Shown here: one piece after another, positions 63,309-64,000 of the stretch | Position numbering within the stretch: position 1 is the first letter of the stretch | Layout of the letters: every line of letters starts with the position of its first letter | NCBI GenBank assembly: GCA_021399435.1 | Contig: JAJTUP010000024.1 | Span: 868,001 to 932,000 of the forward strand | Origin: Diaporthe sp. PMI_573 | Taxonomy: Eukaryota; Ascomycota; Sordariomycetes; Diaporthales; Diaporthaceae | Direction of reading: 5' to 3' | DNA length: 64,000 bases | Made by a program: the position numbers and the translations under genes | Notes under the pieces: model-generated | The model's database searches: none | Told to the model about the DNA's origin: nothing | The model's input: the letters and a program-made list of their open reading frames with translations, nothing else

Positions 63309-64000
63309 CTAATAATCCACTATGAGAGCAGCATTCTGGAGTGGCGCCTCTGGAACCTCCAAACGGATGTCACCCCCGTGTTCCGCAAGGTTTGCCAGGC
63401 TTCCACCCAATATACGAGCCGCGGTGTCCGAGTGACACCCTCCAAGGCTGATTGAGTCCCGGGATCCCCAATGGATCTTGCTCCCGTCCCTGAGTAAACT
63501 CCTGCGTCCCGATGTTACGAGGATACTGACCTGAAACATATCCCGCGCCAAGCCTTCCAAGTGCTCAATTCGGATGCTGAAGATGATCCCCCTTTCTCCA
63601 CTCAAGGAGATCCCACGGCCACTTGGATACGTTGTCGCGATGTTAAGGCGCTCCGAGATATGCCGGCGAATCCATGCCATACGTGCGGCCGCAGGGCGGG
63701 CAGGCTCGAGATCCTGCAGATCCGGAGTGGCCTCAGCCGGGCCAGCTTCCGAGTCTGTCTTCCTCCTGGCCGTTGGGATGGAGTTCAAAGAGGGAGCCGA
63801 CTCTGTCTGCTGGCTTGGGGTGTCGTTTGGTACGGTGGTGGTGCTAGACCTTGCAGGATTGTCTGGTCTTACCAACCTCAGCTTACTTTTCCTCGATCCT
63901 GTATCTGCGTCTGTTATATGTTCAGATTCAGTTCATGGCGGACGGATTCAGTTGCTTACCCTCCCACTCACGGTCTATGCCTATATCTGCCAGGGATTTT
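63309..64000 (-). CDS. Hypothetical protein, 5' partial at the window edge
   Basis: An exon at 63960-64000 (KSLADIGIDREWE) joins through a GTAAGC...AACAG intron (63911-63959) to a long exon ending at the stop at 63309: ADTGSRKSKLRLVRPDNPAR, a Ser/Thr/Pro-rich linker, then MAWIRRHISERLNIATTYPS, IIFSIRIEHLEGLARDMFQ, VSILVTSGRRSLLRDGSKIH. A GTCAGT donor right after DMFQ (63530-63525) could instead splice the end, giving a different short C-terminus. No family was recognised, and the N-terminal part lies outside the window. Confidence 0.5.

Noticed and set aside
1..64000. CRISPR arrays and bacterial-type operon signals
   Set aside because: Repeats found are tandem minisatellites or transposon ends, and the gene structure is eukaryotic with spliceosomal introns.

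Overview
The window is nuclear DNA of a filamentous ascomycete (Pezizomycotina; a Sordariomycete is my inference). The signs are short introns with GTRAGT donors and CTAAC-like branch sites, a fungal NRPS terminus, CAZyme genes, AT-rich decayed patches and several fungal transposon families. No species name can be supported from sequence alone.

Region 1 (1-14.9 kb) looks like ordinary gene space. It holds the 3' end of an NRPS (terminal condensation domain), a six-exon zinc alcohol dehydrogenase, a decayed 5S rRNA copy, an AT-rich patch with a 120-bp tandem pair, and a broken 14-TM drug:H+ antiporter of the MFS. Together these suggest the edge of a secondary-metabolite cluster whose pump has died. 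Next come a secreted rhamnogalacturonan lyase (PL4) and a secreted FAD oligosaccharide oxidase (AA7), arranged tail to tail, then a conserved disordered protein. A 5.2-kb stretch with no supportable gene follows.

Region 2 (20.3-64 kb) is accessory-like. It opens with a five-exon tyrosine recombinase of the DUF3435 type (the superfamily of Starship 'captains') fused to an array of C2H2 zinc fingers and transcribed into the region. Behind it lie decayed genes with in-frame stops, an intact-looking Tc1/mariner element with TIRs and TA flanks, a C2H2 protein, many proteins of unknown family (several needing small introns and reconstructed here), a pair of diverged small paralogues, an ABC half-transporter, and a complete hAT element with 8-bp target duplications. 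The hAT sits inside a dispersed repeat whose uninterrupted copy lies, inverted, about 5 kb away. A convergent pair of cysteine-rich DUF3716-like genes follows, one with a roughly 400-bp satellite ending about 10 bp before its start codon.

The working hypothesis is that the DUF3435 recombinase marks the 5' edge of a large mobile cargo region. That rests on gene family, position and orientation only. No element termini were identified, and the other edge is not visible. Exon coordinates were read by eye from splice consensus, reading frame and internal paralogy.
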